From Streptomyces olivochromogenes (GTDB lineage Bacteria; Actinomycetota; Actinomycetes; Streptomycetales; Streptomycetaceae): a DNA stretch of 64,000 nucleotides. The notes under the pieces were generated by a model. It worked only from the letters and a program-made list of their open reading frames with translations, was not told where the DNA came from and did not search any database. The translations under genes and the position numbers were made by a program. Of this stretch, positions 38,939 to 47,277 are shown piece by piece (the first letter of the stretch is position 1; each line of letters opens with the position of its first letter). The stretch is taken from contig NZ_JADDRL010000024.1 of the NCBI RefSeq assembly GCF_021538895.1, positions 38,468 through 102,467 of the forward strand. The letters run 5' to 3'.

Positions 38939-38992
38939 CCGCCGTGCCCTCCCCGTGATCCAAGATCTCGGGGAGGTCACGGCGGTTTTTTT
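38939..38992 (+). terminator. Strong Rho-independent terminator between sipY and sipZ
   Basis: Left arm CCGCCGTG-C-CCTCCCCG (38939-38955), right arm CGGGGAGG-T-CACGGCGG (38969-38985): 16 bp with one internal mismatch, directly followed by seven T residues. Confidence 0.95.
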
Positions 38993-39027
38993 CGTCGCGC
39001 GATATGGTTCCCGGCGCGGACCGTGGA

Positions 39028-39789
39028 ATGGGAGTGGACGTGGCAGCTGCTGGACACGACAACGGGAAGTCGAACACCAATCTGGGCGGCATACTGTCCG
39101 GTCTGGCCGTGGCGCTGGGCCTGGTGCTGTTCCTCGGGGGGTTCGGATGGGCGGCGGTGGTCTACCGGCCGTACACCGTGCCCACCAGTTCGATGGCACC
39201 GACGATCGACATCGGCGACCGCGTCCTGGCCCAGCGCGTCGACGGCGGCGAGGTGCGCCGCGGTGACGTCGTCGTCTTCCGTGACAAGTCCTGGGTCACC
39301 AACGCGAACGTGGTCAAGCGCGTCGTCGCGGTCGGCGGTGACACGGTCTCCTGCTGCACCGAGGGCAAGCTGACCGTCAACGGCAAGCAGATCGAGGAAC
39401 CGTATCTGCCCAAGGGCAGCCTGGCCGAGATCAAGAACTTCCCGACGGTCAAGGTGCCCCAGGGCCGGCTCTTCCTCCTCGGTGACGAGCGCCAGGGCTC
39501 CCTGGACTCCACCGCCCACCTCACCGACGCGGCCAGTGGCACCGTCGCGCGCGGTGCCGTGAGCGCCCGCGTGGACGCCGTCGTCTGGCCGATGAACGGC
39601 ATGCTGAAGCGGCCCACCGGCTTCGAGGCCCTCGGTTCCCTCTCCCAGCCCGGCCCGCTGCGCATCATCGTCCTGATGGTCGTCGGCGGCGCCGTGCTCG
39701 TCCTCGGCGGCGGCGCGTACGGCCCGATCGCCAAGCGGATGGGCCGCTCCCGCGCCCGTTCGCGGACGGAGCCCGTCAGTGCAGGCTGA
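39028..39789 (+). CDS. sipZ: Type I signal peptidase (SipZ-like)
   Basis: About 253 residues. N-terminal TM LSGLAVALGLVLFLGGFGWAA, catalytic TVPTSSMAPT (Ser55) and VVKRVVAVGGD (Lys97), LLGDERQGSLDSTAHL, and a second, C-terminal TM IIVLMVVGGAVLVLGGGAY. It is the most divergent of the four copies. ATG 39004 is also in frame but only 12 bases from the upstream terminator; GTG 39040 has the better-spaced GGGAG. The start is therefore uncertain. It leads a second operon with the Nudix gene, which overlaps its end by 11 bases. Confidence 0.9.
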   Translation: MGVDVAAAGHDNGKSNTNLGGILSGLAVALGLVLFLGGFGWAAVVYRPYTVPTSSMAPTIDIGDRVLAQRVDGGEVRRGDVVVFRDKSWVTNANVVKRVVAVGGDTVSCCTEGKLTVNGKQIEEPYLPKGSLAEIKNFPTVKVPQGRLFLLGDERQGSLDSTAHLTDAASGTVARGAVSARVDAVVWPMNGMLKRPTGFEALGSLSQPGPLRIIVLMVVGGAVLVLGGGAYGPIAKRMGRSRARSRTEPVSAG

Positions 39790-40336
39790 GGCCACGGACG
39801 CGGGCGGTACGGCCGCCACGGGCCCCGCCCCGGGCGAGCCCGAGGGCGGCCCGCGCAAGGTCGCCCGGGTGGTGCTGCTCGACCCCGAGGACCGCATCCT
39901 GCTCCTCAACGGCCACGAACCGGACGACCCGGCCGACGACTGGTGGTTCACGCCCGGCGGCGGTGTGGAGGGTGAGGAGACCCGGGAGGAGGCGGCGCTG
40001 CGGGAACTCGTCGAGGAGACCGGCATCACCGAGGTCGAACTCGGTCCGGTGCTGTGGCGGCGCAGGTGCTCCTTCCCGTTCGCCGGCCGCCGCTGGGACC
40101 AGGACGAGTGGTACTACCTGGCCCGGACGGCCGATACGCCCAGTGTGGTGCCCGCGGCCGCGGGCCTGACGGAACTGGAGCGACGCAGTGTCGCGGGTGC
40201 GCGATGGTGGACGTGTCAGGAACTGACGCGGGCGCATGAGACGGTGTATCCGACCAGACTCGCCGAGCTGCTGCGCAGGCTGCTCGACGAAGGTCCCCCG
40301 GCCAAGCCCGTCACCCTTGACACGGAAATCGTCTAG
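39779..40336 (+). CDS. Nudix hydrolase
   Basis: A 185-residue Nudix protein. The Nudix box is GGGVEGEETREEAALRELVEETGI at about residues 60-83, with conserved Gly, Glu and the REEVEE-like core. An N-terminal Ala/Gly/Pro-rich stretch of 25 residues precedes the fold. The substrate is a nucleoside diphosphate derivative of unknown identity. GTG 39779 overlaps sipZ, indicating coupled translation. It belongs to the sipZ operon with the DUF2469 gene 56 bases downstream. Confidence 0.9.
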   Translation: MQAEATDAGGTAATGPAPGEPEGGPRKVARVVLLDPEDRILLLNGHEPDDPADDWWFTPGGGVEGEETREEAALRELVEETGITEVELGPVLWRRRCSFPFAGRRWDQDEWYYLARTADTPSVVPAAAGLTELERRSVAGARWWTCQELTRAHETVYPTRLAELLRRLLDEGPPAKPVTLDTEIV

Positions 40337-40392
40337 GGGCGCGCGAGACTGGCGCACAATGGTGGGATCGCACGGCTGAAGGGGAACATGCC

Positions 40393-40701
40393 ATGAGCGC
40401 CGAGGACCTCGAAAAGTACGAGACCGAGATGGAGCTCAAGCTCTACCGGGAGTACCGCGATGTCGTCGGTCTGTTCAAATACGTGATCGAGACCGAGCGG
40501 CGCTTCTACCTCACCAACGACTACGAGATGCAGGTGCATTCGGTCCAGGGCGAGGTGTTCTTCGAGGTCTCGATGGCTGACGCCTGGGTCTGGGACATGT
40601 ACCGGCCGGCTCGCTTCGTGAAGCAGGTGCGTGTCCTGACGTTCAAGGACGTGAACATCGAGGAGCTGAACAAGAGCGACCTGGAGCTCCCGGGCGGGTG
40701 A
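40393..40701 (+). CDS. DUF2469 family protein
   Basis: A 102-residue conserved actinobacterial protein of unknown function, starting MSAEDLEKYETEMELKLYRE and containing TERRFYLTNDYEMQVHSV and FFEVSMADAWVWDMYRPARF. It is acidic and soluble with no known catalytic motif. It is conserved between the signal peptidase/Nudix genes and yraN. ATG 40393 follows AAGGGGAAC. Its consistent neighbourhood with secretion and DNA-processing genes gives no firm clue to function. Confidence 0.9.
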   Translation: MSAEDLEKYETEMELKLYREYRDVVGLFKYVIETERRFYLTNDYEMQVHSVQGEVFFEVSMADAWVWDMYRPARFVKQVRVLTFKDVNIEELNKSDLELPGG

Positions 40702-40734
40702 CGGACCCGACGGACCCTCGGGTGGATGACGGAG

Positions 40735-40743
40735 TTGTCCACA
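40735..40743 (+). other. Single DnaA box
   Basis: TTGTCCACA at 40735-40743 matches the Streptomyces DnaA box consensus exactly, in the short gap before yraN. It may be a titration or regulatory site, or chance. Confidence 0.45.
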
Positions 40744-40817
40744 ACCGCTGAGTAACCCACCAAGATCCACTTCTCTTGGCGGGGCGCGGGACGGTTGGCG
40801 CCGGAGGTGGTGCCGAC

Positions 40818-41180
40818 ATGAACGCACGCAGTGCACTCGGCAGGTACGGCGAGGAGCTGGCCGCACGCCGGCTGACCGGGGCCGGCATGACGGTCCTGGA
40901 GCGCAACTGGCGCTGCGGCCGGTCCGGGGAGATCGACATCGTGGCCCGGGACGGCGACGCGCTGGTCGTCTGCGAGGTGAAGACCCGACGCGACGGTGGC
41001 TACGAGCATCCGATGGCCGCGGTGACCCCGGAGAAGGCGGCCCGGCTGCGCGACCTGGCCGAACGCTGGATCCAGGCCCATGGAGGCGCCCCGCCCGGCG
41101 GCGTCCGCATCGACCTGATCGGCATCCTGCTCCCCGATCGCGGCGCACCCGTCGTCGAGCACGCGCGGGGGGTGGCCTGA
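40818..41180 (+). CDS. yraN: YraN family (UPF0102) predicted nuclease-fold protein
   Basis: A 120-residue protein of the UPF0102/YraN family with the restriction-endonuclease-like core: [35 protein letters not shown] (the E/D-I-D metal site) and [12 protein letters not shown] (the E-x-K motif). Function is not established, but it always sits beside yifB (comM) and dprA, suggesting a link to DNA uptake or processing. ATG 40818 follows GGAGGTGG; the longer upstream frame is not conserved-looking. yifB begins one base after the stop. Confidence 0.92.
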   Translation: MNARSALGRYGEELAARRLTGAGMTVLERNWRCGRSGEIDIVARDGDALVVCEVKTRRDGGYEHPMAAVTPEKAARLRDLAERWIQAHGGAPPGGVRIDLIGILLPDRGAPVVEHARGVA

Positions 41181-41181
41181 C

Positions 41182-42807
41182 ATGGGATTCGCCCGTACGT
41201 GCTCGGTGGCGCTGGTCGGCGTCGAAGGCGTGGTGGTCGAGGTCCAGGCGGACCTGGAGCCCGGGGTCGCGGCGTTCACGTTGGTCGGGTTGCCGGACAA
41301 GAGTCTGACCGAGAGCCGTGACCGAGTGCGGGCGGCCGTCGTGAACTCGGGCGGCGAATGGCCGCAGAAGAAGCTCACGGTCGGTCTCAGCCCCGCGTCG
41401 GTGCCCAAGGCGGGCTCCGGCTTCGATCTGGCCATCGCCTGCGCGGTGCTCGGCGCGGCCGAGCGGATCGATCCGCGCGTGCTCACCGACATCGTGATGA
41501 TCGGCGAGCTGGGCCTGGACGGCCGGGTGCGTCCGGTCCGGGGCATCCTGCCCGCGGTGCTCGCCGCGGTCGACGCCGGATACGAGCAGGTGGTGGTGCC
41601 GGAATGCGCCGCTGCCGAGGCCTCGCTGGTGCCGGGGGTGTCGGTGCTCGGCATCCGCAGCCTGCGCCAGCTCATCGCCGTCCTGACGGACGAGCCGGTG
41701 CCCGAGGAGGATCCGGACGCACAGGGCCGCCCGGACCCGCTCCTGGCCGGCCTGCGGGTGCCCGGCACCGGAGCCGCCACCGGCATGCACAGCCTGGGCG
41801 CAGCGCAGCACGACCAGGAACACGACCTCGCCGACGTCGTCGGCCAGCTCTCGGCACGGACGGCCGTGGAGGTGGCCGCGGCCGGCGGGCATCACCTCTT
41901 CCTGGAAGGCCCGCCCGGCGCGGGCAAGACCATGCTCGCGGAGCGCCTGCCCGCCGTGCTGCCCCGGCTCAGCCGCGAGGACTCGCTGGAGGTCACGGCG
42001 GTGCACTCGGTGGCCGGGCTGCTGCCCCCGGGCAAGCCCCTCATCGACGTCGCGCCGTACTGCGCCCCGCACCACTCGGCGACGATGCAGTCGCTCGTCG
42101 GCGGCGGCCCCGGCGTCGCCCGCCCCGGTGCCGTGTCGCTCGCCCACCGGGGGGTGCTGTTCCTCGACGAGGCGCCGGAGTTCCACAGCCAGACCCTCGA
42201 CGCCCTGCGGCAGCCCCTGGAGTCGGGGCACGTCGTGATCGCCCGCAGTGCGGGAGTGGTGCGGTTCCCGGCGCGGTTCCTGATGATGCTCGCGGCCAAC
42301 CCGTGCCCCTGCGGTCGCTTCTCGCAGTTGGACACGCTGTGCGAGTGCCCTCCGTCGACGATCCGCCGCTATCAGGCACGGCTGTCCGGACCCCTGCTCG
42401 ACCGCGTCGACCTGCGCGTCGAGGTCGACCCCGTCACCCGGGCCCAGCTCACCGAGCCCGGCGCCCGGGGCGAGTCCACGGCGACGGTCGCCGACCGGGT
42501 CCGGGCGGCGCGGGCGCGGGCGGCCGCGCGCCTGGCCGGAACCCCGTGGCGGACCAACAGCGAAGTGCCCGGCAGGGAACTGCGCAGCCGCTGGCAGGCG
42601 GCGATCGGCGCCATGGACGAGGCCGAACGCAACCTCGAACGCGGCGTGCTCACCGCCCGGGGACTCGACCGCGTCCTGCGGGTCGCCTGGACGGTGGCCG
42701 ATCTCCTCGGTCACGATCGGCCCGACGCCACGGACGTCGCCCTGGCCCTGCAGTTGCGCACCGGCGTTCCACGCGGCGTGCCCATGGCCATCGGGGCCCT
42801 GACGTGA
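41182..42807 (+). CDS. YifB/ComM family AAA+ ATPase (Mg-chelatase-like)
   Basis: A 541-residue protein. The N-terminal Lon-protease-like S5 domain begins FARTCSVALVGVEGVVVEVQ and holds VGLPDKSLTESRDRVRAAV. A Mg-chelatase-type AAA+ module follows, with Walker A EGPPGAGKTML near residue 243, Walker B GVLFLDEAPEF and AANPCPCG, then a C-terminal helical domain. ComM in naturally competent bacteria is a branch-migration helicase for integrating donor DNA. In Streptomyces the role is unknown. It is in an operon with yraN and dprA. Confidence 0.92.
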   Translation: MGFARTCSVALVGVEGVVVEVQADLEPGVAAFTLVGLPDKSLTESRDRVRAAVVNSGGEWPQKKLTVGLSPASVPKAGSGFDLAIACAVLGAAERIDPRVLTDIVMIGELGLDGRVRPVRGILPAVLAAVDAGYEQVVVPECAAAEASLVPGVSVLGIRSLRQLIAVLTDEPVPEEDPDAQGRPDPLLAGLRVPGTGAATGMHSLGAAQHDQEHDLADVVGQLSARTAVEVAAAGGHHLFLEGPPGAGKTMLAERLPAVLPRLSREDSLEVTAVHSVAGLLPPGKPLIDVAPYCAPHHSATMQSLVGGGPGVARPGAVSLAHRGVLFLDEAPEFHSQTLDALRQPLESGHVVIARSAGVVRFPARFLMMLAANPCPCGRFSQLDTLCECPPSTIRRYQARLSGPLLDRVDLRVEVDPVTRAQLTEPGARGESTATVADRVRAARARAAARLAGTPWRTNSEVPGRELRSRWQAAIGAMDEAERNLERGVLTARGLDRVLRVAWTVADLLGHDRPDATDVALALQLRTGVPRGVPMAIGALT

Positions 42808-43964
42808 ACGGAGGCGACGATCCGGACACCGACCTGCTCTCCCGCGTCTTCCTCACCCGTGTCATCGAACCCGGTGACGAGACCGGCGGGCGCTGGGTGC
42901 GGGAGTGGGGCGTGGCGCAGGTGGCGCGGCGGCTGCGGGACGGTGGGGAGCCGCTGCCCGGGGTGAGCGGGACGCGGTGGGCCGGGCTGGTGGCCCGGGC
43001 CCGGCGGGCCGAGCCCGGGCGGGATCTGGAGGTTGCGCGGGCCGCGGGAGTGCGCTTCGTGGGCCCCGGAGACACCGAGTGGCCCGGTCAACTCGACGAC
43101 CTCGGCGACACCCGCCCCCTGGGACTGTGGGTGCGCGGCCGGCCCAGCCTGCGGATGTGGGCGATTGGCTCGGTCGCCCTCGTGGGCGCCAGAGCTTGTA
43201 CGGAGTACGGCGCCCACATGGCGTCCACGCTGGCCGCGGGGCTCGCCGAGCGCGGCTGGGTCGTGGTGTCCGGCGGCGCCTACGGCGTCGACGGCGCCGC
43301 CCACCGGGGCGCCCTCGGCGCGGGCGGGGCCACCGTCGCGGTCCTGGCCTGCGGGGTCGACCGGCCCTACCCGCGCGGCCACACCGAACTGATCACCAGG
43401 ATCGCGGAACAGGGCCTGGTGGTGGGGGAGTTGCCACCCGGCGATCACCCGACCCCGAGCCGCTTCATCCTGCGCAACCGGGTGATCGCGGCGCTCACCA
43501 GGGGCACCGTGGTCGTGGAGGCCGCCTACCGCAGCGGCTCGCTGGTCACGGCGCGGGCGGCCCAGCGCCTGGGCCGGTTCACCATGGGCGTCCCGGGACC
43601 CGCCACCAGCGGACTCTCCGCGGGCGTGCACGAGCTGCTGCGCGGCGAGGCGGTGCTGGTCACCGACGCCGCGGAGGTCGTCGAACTGGTCGGCGACATG
43701 GGCGAGCTCGCTCCGGCCAGGCGCGGCCCCGTACTGCCCCGTGACCTGCTGAGACCCGCCGCCCGTCGGGTCCTGGACGCCCTGCCGGCGGGCCGGCCCG
43801 TGGCGCCCGGGGAGATCGCCCGTGGCGCGCAGACCACGCGGGACGAGGCGCTCGCGAAGCTGTACGAACTCCGATCACTTGGATACGTCGAACGACACGG
43901 CGATGGCTGGAAGTTGACACGCCAGGCGATGATCTCGGTCCCGGACGGTCGCAGTCGATGTTGA
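42804..43964 (+). CDS. dprA: DNA processing protein DprA
   Basis: A 386-residue DprA/Smf, which loads RecA on incoming single-stranded DNA in competent bacteria. The Rossmann domain has [53 protein letters not shown] and [22 protein letters not shown]-terminal winged helix ([36 protein letters not shown]) completes it. GTG 42804 overlaps the yifB stop (GTGA). It is the last gene of yraN-yifB-dprA. Streptomyces are not known for natural competence, so the function is probably in other recombination. Confidence 0.94.
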   Translation: MNGGDDPDTDLLSRVFLTRVIEPGDETGGRWVREWGVAQVARRLRDGGEPLPGVSGTRWAGLVARARRAEPGRDLEVARAAGVRFVGPGDTEWPGQLDDLGDTRPLGLWVRGRPSLRMWAIGSVALVGARACTEYGAHMASTLAAGLAERGWVVVSGGAYGVDGAAHRGALGAGGATVAVLACGVDRPYPRGHTELITRIAEQGLVVGELPPGDHPTPSRFILRNRVIAALTRGTVVVEAAYRSGSLVTARAAQRLGRFTMGVPGPATSGLSAGVHELLRGEAVLVTDAAEVVELVGDMGELAPARRGPVLPRDLLRPAARRVLDALPAGRPVAPGEIARGAQTTRDEALAKLYELRSLGYVERHGDGWKLTRQAMISVPDGRSRC

Positions 43965-44130
43965 CCGAGCGTGTTCGGCCGTCCGGGGGAATCCCCGATT
44001 GCCCTTGGGATTTCGAGGAGTTGGGCCCTCCGGGTGGTCACGTACAGCGACGCCCGGGAGAGGTCGGGGTGCGCCGGGGGGCGCATCCGCGCAGGGGTGG
44101 TGCCTCGCCGTTCGCACACCGCGACTCCCC

Positions 44131-44148
44131 AGTCACGCTACGCTCACG
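44131..44148 (+). promoter_or_regulatory. BldD-like site overlapping a candidate whiG -10
   Basis: AGTCA (44131-44135), eight bases, TCACG (44144-44148) approximates the BldD consensus AGTNA-n-TNACT with one mismatch. TACGCT (44139-44144) within it could be a -10. BldD is known to repress whiG in S. coelicolor. Confidence 0.45.
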
Positions 44149-44204
44149 AAGACCCCGACGCAGAACGCGCCAACTCGACACCAGACCGACAGCTCACCCA
44201 GTCC

Positions 44205-44260
44205 CACACCTTCACCCCCCATCGCACTCCTTCACCCCTCTTCGCGGCACTTCACTGCAG
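44205..44260 (+). repeat. Three direct repeats with 20-base phasing in the whiG leader
   Basis: CACACCTTCACCCC, CACTCCTTCACCCC and GGCACTTCACTGC-type units place TTCAC at 44211, 44231 and 44251, i.e. on one face of the helix, ending about 20 bases before the whiG start. Confidence 0.55.
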
Positions 44261-44278
44261 AACGGCACAAGGCGACGA

Positions 44279-45121
44279 ATGCCCCAGCACACCTCCGGGT
44301 CCGACCGGGCGGCGCTCCCCCCAGCCGCCCGTGACGGTGGCAGCATGCGGCGGCCCGCTCCCTCGACGCTCGACGAGCTGTGGCGGTCGTACAAGGCGAC
44401 GGGGGACGAGCGGTTGCGGGAGCAGCTGATCCTGCACTACTCGCCACTGGTGAAATACGTGGCGGGACGGGTGAGCGTCGGTCTGCCGCCGAACGTGGAG
44501 CAGGCCGATTTCGTGTCCTCGGGGGTGTTCGGGCTGATCGACGCGATCGAGAAGTTCGACATCGAGCGGGAGATCAAGTTCGAGACCTACGCCATCACCC
44601 GGATCCGCGGCGCCATGATCGACGAGCTGCGGGCGCTGGACTGGATCCCGCGCTCGGTGCGGCAGAAGGCGCGGAACGTGGAGCGGGCGTACGCGACGCT
44701 GGAGGCCCGGCTCAGACGCACGCCGTCGGAGTGCGAGGTGGCCGCCGAACTGGGCATCGAGGTGGACGAACTCCACGCGGTCTTCAGCCAGTTGTCGCTG
44801 GCCAATGTGGTCGCCCTGGAGGAGCTGCTGCACGTCGGCGGCGAGGACGGGGACGGGCTGAGCTTCATGGACACGCTGGAGGACACCGCCGCCGACAATC
44901 CGGTGGAGGTGGCCGAGGACCGGGAGCTGAGACGGTTCCTGGCGAGGGCCATCAACACGCTGCCGGAGCGCGAGAAGACCGTCGTCACGCTCTACTACTA
45001 CGAGGGGCTCACGCTCGCCGAGATCGGCAACGTGCTGGGGGTCACCGAGAGCCGGGTGAGCCAGATCCACACCAAGTCGGTGCTGCAGCTGCGGGCGAAG
45101 CTGGCCGGCTTCGGCCGCTGA
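44279..45121 (+). CDS. whiG: RNA polymerase sigma factor WhiG
   Basis: A 280-residue FliA-type sigma factor that commits Streptomyces aerial hyphae to sporulation; in S. coelicolor it drives whiI and whiH and is held by RsiG with c-di-GMP. It starts [20 protein letters not shown], the recognised WhiG N-terminus. Region 2 is [19 protein letters not shown] and [17 protein letters not shown]...[23 protein letters not shown]; region 4 is [20 protein letters not shown] and [19 protein letters not shown]. The larger open frame upstream is non-coding. The upstream region carries BldD-like and repeat elements. Confidence 0.96.
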   Translation: MPQHTSGSDRAALPPAARDGGSMRRPAPSTLDELWRSYKATGDERLREQLILHYSPLVKYVAGRVSVGLPPNVEQADFVSSGVFGLIDAIEKFDIEREIKFETYAITRIRGAMIDELRALDWIPRSVRQKARNVERAYATLEARLRRTPSECEVAAELGIEVDELHAVFSQLSLANVVALEELLHVGGEDGDGLSFMDTLEDTAADNPVEVAEDRELRRFLARAINTLPEREKTVVTLYYYEGLTLAEIGNVLGVTESRVSQIHTKSVLQLRAKLAGFGR

Positions 45122-45206
45122 GCCGGCCGGTCGGCGGGGGCGGAAGTCGGCGTGCGTGGTGTGGAGTGCCTCCCGCCCGGGGTGGCACGTCCGTACAGTG
45201 GTTGAC

Positions 45207-45788
45207 GTGCCAAGGATTCGAGCGGCCTCCGTGGCCGAGCACCGGTCGATGCAGCGAGCCGCCCTGCTGGACGCGGCTCGCTCCCTGCTGTCCGAGGGCG
45301 GGACGGAGGCGCTGACCTTCCCGGCCCTCGCCGAGCGGACAGGGCTGGCGCGGTCGTCCGTGTACGAGTACTTCCGGTCACGGGCCGCCGTGGTCGAGGA
45401 GCTGTGCGAGGTCGACTTCCCGGTGTGGGCGGCTGAGGTCTCGGCGGCGATGGAGCGGGCGGAATCGGCCGAGGGCAAGGTCGAGGCGTATGTGCGCCAA
45501 CAGCTCGCCCTGGTCGGCGACCGGCGCCACCGGGCCGTCGTGGCGATCTCGGCGAGCGAACTGGACGCGGGGGCCCGCGAGAAGATCCGCGCCGCCCACG
45601 GCGGACTCGTCGCGATGATCGTCGAGGCACTGGCGGAGCTGGGACACGAGCAGCCCCGACTGGCGGCCATGCTCCTCCAGGGCGTCGTGGACGCGGCCGT
45701 CCGCCGCATCGAACTCGGCGCGGCGGAGTCCCCCACGGACATCACGGCCGCGGCGGTGGCGATGGCCCTGCGAGGCGTACGCGGCTGA
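45207..45788 (+). CDS. TetR-family transcriptional regulator
   Basis: A 193-residue TetR protein. The HTH is AALLDAARSLLSEGGTEALTFPALAERTGLARSSVYEYFRSRAAVVEEL at about residues 17-65; the C-terminal helices (KVEAYVRQQLALVGDRRHRAVVAISASELD) form the ligand domain. GTG 45207 lies only seven bases after TACAGT (45194-45199), a good -10, so the mRNA is probably leaderless. Its target is unknown; it follows whiG by 85 bases but has its own promoter. Decayed tandem repeats lie downstream. Confidence 0.88.
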   Translation: MPRIRAASVAEHRSMQRAALLDAARSLLSEGGTEALTFPALAERTGLARSSVYEYFRSRAAVVEELCEVDFPVWAAEVSAAMERAESAEGKVEAYVRQQLALVGDRRHRAVVAISASELDAGAREKIRAAHGGLVAMIVEALAELGHEQPRLAAMLLQGVVDAAVRRIELGAAESPTDITAAAVAMALRGVRG

Positions 45789-45811
45789 GGCCCGGGGGCA
45801 GAGCAACGGCG

Positions 45812-46300
45812 CGGCGAATACCGCCAGCGGCGCCGCGCGGGCGGGCGTCAGGTCGGCGGCGCCGGCGCCGGCCCTGGGCGGGCAGCGGAGGGGCGAACAC
45901 CGACCAAGCAGTGGCCTCACACCGGCGGCGGCAGATCGGTGCCGGCGCCAGCCTTGGGCCAGGCAGCGGTATGGCGAATGCCGGCACTGCGGTGGGCCTG
46001 CGTGGGCAGCGGCGTGCGCTGACACGGCGCCAGCCCAGCGGCGGGGCGAACGTTGGCCAAGCGGCAGCCTCACGCGGGTGACGGCAGGTCGGCGTCGGCA
46101 CCAACCCTGGGCCCGGCAGCGGGATGGCGACTACCGGCACTGCGGCGGGCCTGCGCGGGCAGCGGCGCGCTGACACCGGCATCAGCCCTGCGGGGGCAGT
46201 GGTGCGGCGAACGCCGGCCAAGCGGTGACCTCATGCCGGTGATGGCAGGTCGAGGTCGGCACCAGCCCTGGGCCACGCCAGGCCGCGGCCCCGGTCGCTG
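45812..46300. repeat. Degenerate tandem repeats, about 153-161 bp period
   Basis: Blocks containing GGCGAAC, CCAAGC, GCCTCAC, GGCAG-TCGG, CCTGGGC, ATGGCGA, CCGGCACTGCGG and GGGCCTGCG-GGGCAGCGGC recur. The shared CGAAC falls at 45894, 46047 (153 later) and 46208 (161 later), with a shorter leading copy at about 45812. On the minus strand two copies stay in one frame as a 51-residue repeat containing SARRCPRRP and AIPLPGP, but no credible start or product is seen. The 554 bases between the TetR and M23 genes hold nothing else. Confidence 0.75.
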
Positions 46301-46342
46301 GTCGGTAGCCGTGCGCCGGGCACCCGTAGCGCCAGCCCAGCC

Positions 46343-46996
46343 CTACGCGGGCACCGGCACTCCCAGCACCGGTAGCAGCCTTGACGGACCCCCGTTCAGG
46401 AGCCATGGGGGCAGTAGGGACAGGGGGTTCAGGTACGTCTTGCCTCTCCGCAGGCCCCAGTGGAGGCATATGGTCGTGCAGTGGGAGCCCGTCGGGTCCA
46501 GGGTGCCCAGGGTCTCGCCCGCAGCCACCTCGTCGCCCTTGTGGACCGACGGGGTCACCGGTTCGTAGGTCGTTCGCAGATCCGTTCCCCCGAGCTCCAC
46601 GGACACCACGCCCCGGCCCGCCACCCGGCCCGCGAAGGACACCCGGCCGGCCGCCACCGCCCGTACCGGAGTCCCGGGGGCCGCGCCCAGGTCCACGCCC
46701 CGGTGGCCGCGGCCGTACACCGTGGCCGGCGGCTCCCAGCCGCGCAGGACCGCCGGGCGTACCCCCACCGGCCAGGCGCGGCCGATCGCCGGTACCGGTG
46801 GTCCCGAGTCGCCGGGGCCGGGCGCCGGCGGATCCGCCCCGCCGGTCCCGACCGCCCAGGCCGCCACCGTCGCCCGGGCCACCACCGCCGACGGGGCCAG
46901 GACCGTCATCACCAGGCCCATCAGCACCACCACCAGGCCCGGCAGCAGCCACCCCCACGCCGCCCCCACCCACCGCACCGCTCGTGTCACAGACAT
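46343..46996 (-). CDS. M23 (LytM-type) peptidase-like protein, probably inactive
   Basis: A 217-residue protein with an N-terminal hydrophobic segment ([21 protein letters not shown]; signal anchor or signal peptide) and a C-terminal M23/LytM fold. Zinc ligands remain in [11 protein letters not shown] (H, D) and in CLHWGLRRG (second H). The first His of the usual HxH motif is Cys (ICLHW), and the catalytic His expected after the TTYE segment is Pro (TTYEPV). It may bind peptidoglycan or activate an amidase rather than cleave. ATG 46996 is the likely start; GTG 47014 is possible. It diverges from rpsB. Confidence 0.8.
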   Translation of the reverse strand: MSVTRAVRWVGAAWGWLLPGLVVVLMGLVMTVLAPSAVVARATVAAWAVGTGGADPPAPGPGDSGPPVPAIGRAWPVGVRPAVLRGWEPPATVYGRGHRGVDLGAAPGTPVRAVAAGRVSFAGRVAGRGVVSVELGGTDLRTTYEPVTPSVHKGDEVAAGETLGTLDPTGSHCTTICLHWGLRRGKTYLNPLSLLPPWLLNGGPSRLLPVLGVPVPA

Positions 46997-47093
46997 GCGA
47001 GAACCGTCCCGCACACCGATCGATCACGATCGCGATCTGGGGACAACTCACCGGTTGTGGACAGGGGCGTCACCCAGCGCCTCCCCGGTCCCG

Positions 47094-47099
47094 TACACT
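47094..47099 (+). promoter_or_regulatory. Candidate -10 element for rpsB
   Basis: TACACT at 47094-47099, 179 bases ahead of rpsB, in the position where rpsB leaders start. The -35 (CACCCA, 17 bases upstream) is weak. Confidence 0.4.
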
Positions 47100-47223
47100 T
47101 CTGGTGGCGACCCGGGCCACCGGGTCGACTTCGCACGCCCCGACACGACGCGCGACCGGAGACGGTCCGTTCGTGTCAGCGCCCCTCGGTCCTTCGCGGC
47201 ACGGCGCACCGCGGGCGTCAGGA

Positions 47224-47245
47224 GCGGGTGCCGTCCGGCACCCGC
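47224..47245 (+). promoter_or_regulatory. Hairpin in the rpsB leader
   Basis: Perfect 9-bp arms GCGGGTGCC (47224-47232) and GGCACCCGC (47237-47245) around GTCC, ending 32 bases before the rpsB start. It is a candidate for S2 autoregulation or RNA stability. Confidence 0.5.
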
Positions 47246-47277
47246 GGCACAACCGAGAAAACTCAAGGAGAACGGCC

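Larger units (their letters stand above)
43965..44278. other. whiG upstream region, no gene
   Basis: The 314 bases hold no supported gene. Two features stand out: a BldD-like half-site pair with an overlapping TACGCT hexamer at 44131-44148, and three TTCAC repeats at exactly 20-base spacing (44211, 44231, 44251) in a pyrimidine-rich leader. Confidence 0.6.

Noticed and set aside
43965..45121. Longer reading frame for whiG starting near 43958
   Set aside because: The extra 107 codons have no sigma-factor sequence and overlap promoter elements; the known WhiG N-terminus starts at 44279.
45742..46221. Minus-strand ORF with a 51-residue internal repeat
   Set aside because: Reflects the tandem DNA repeats; the next repeat copy is out of frame, there is no credible start, and it overlaps the TetR gene end.
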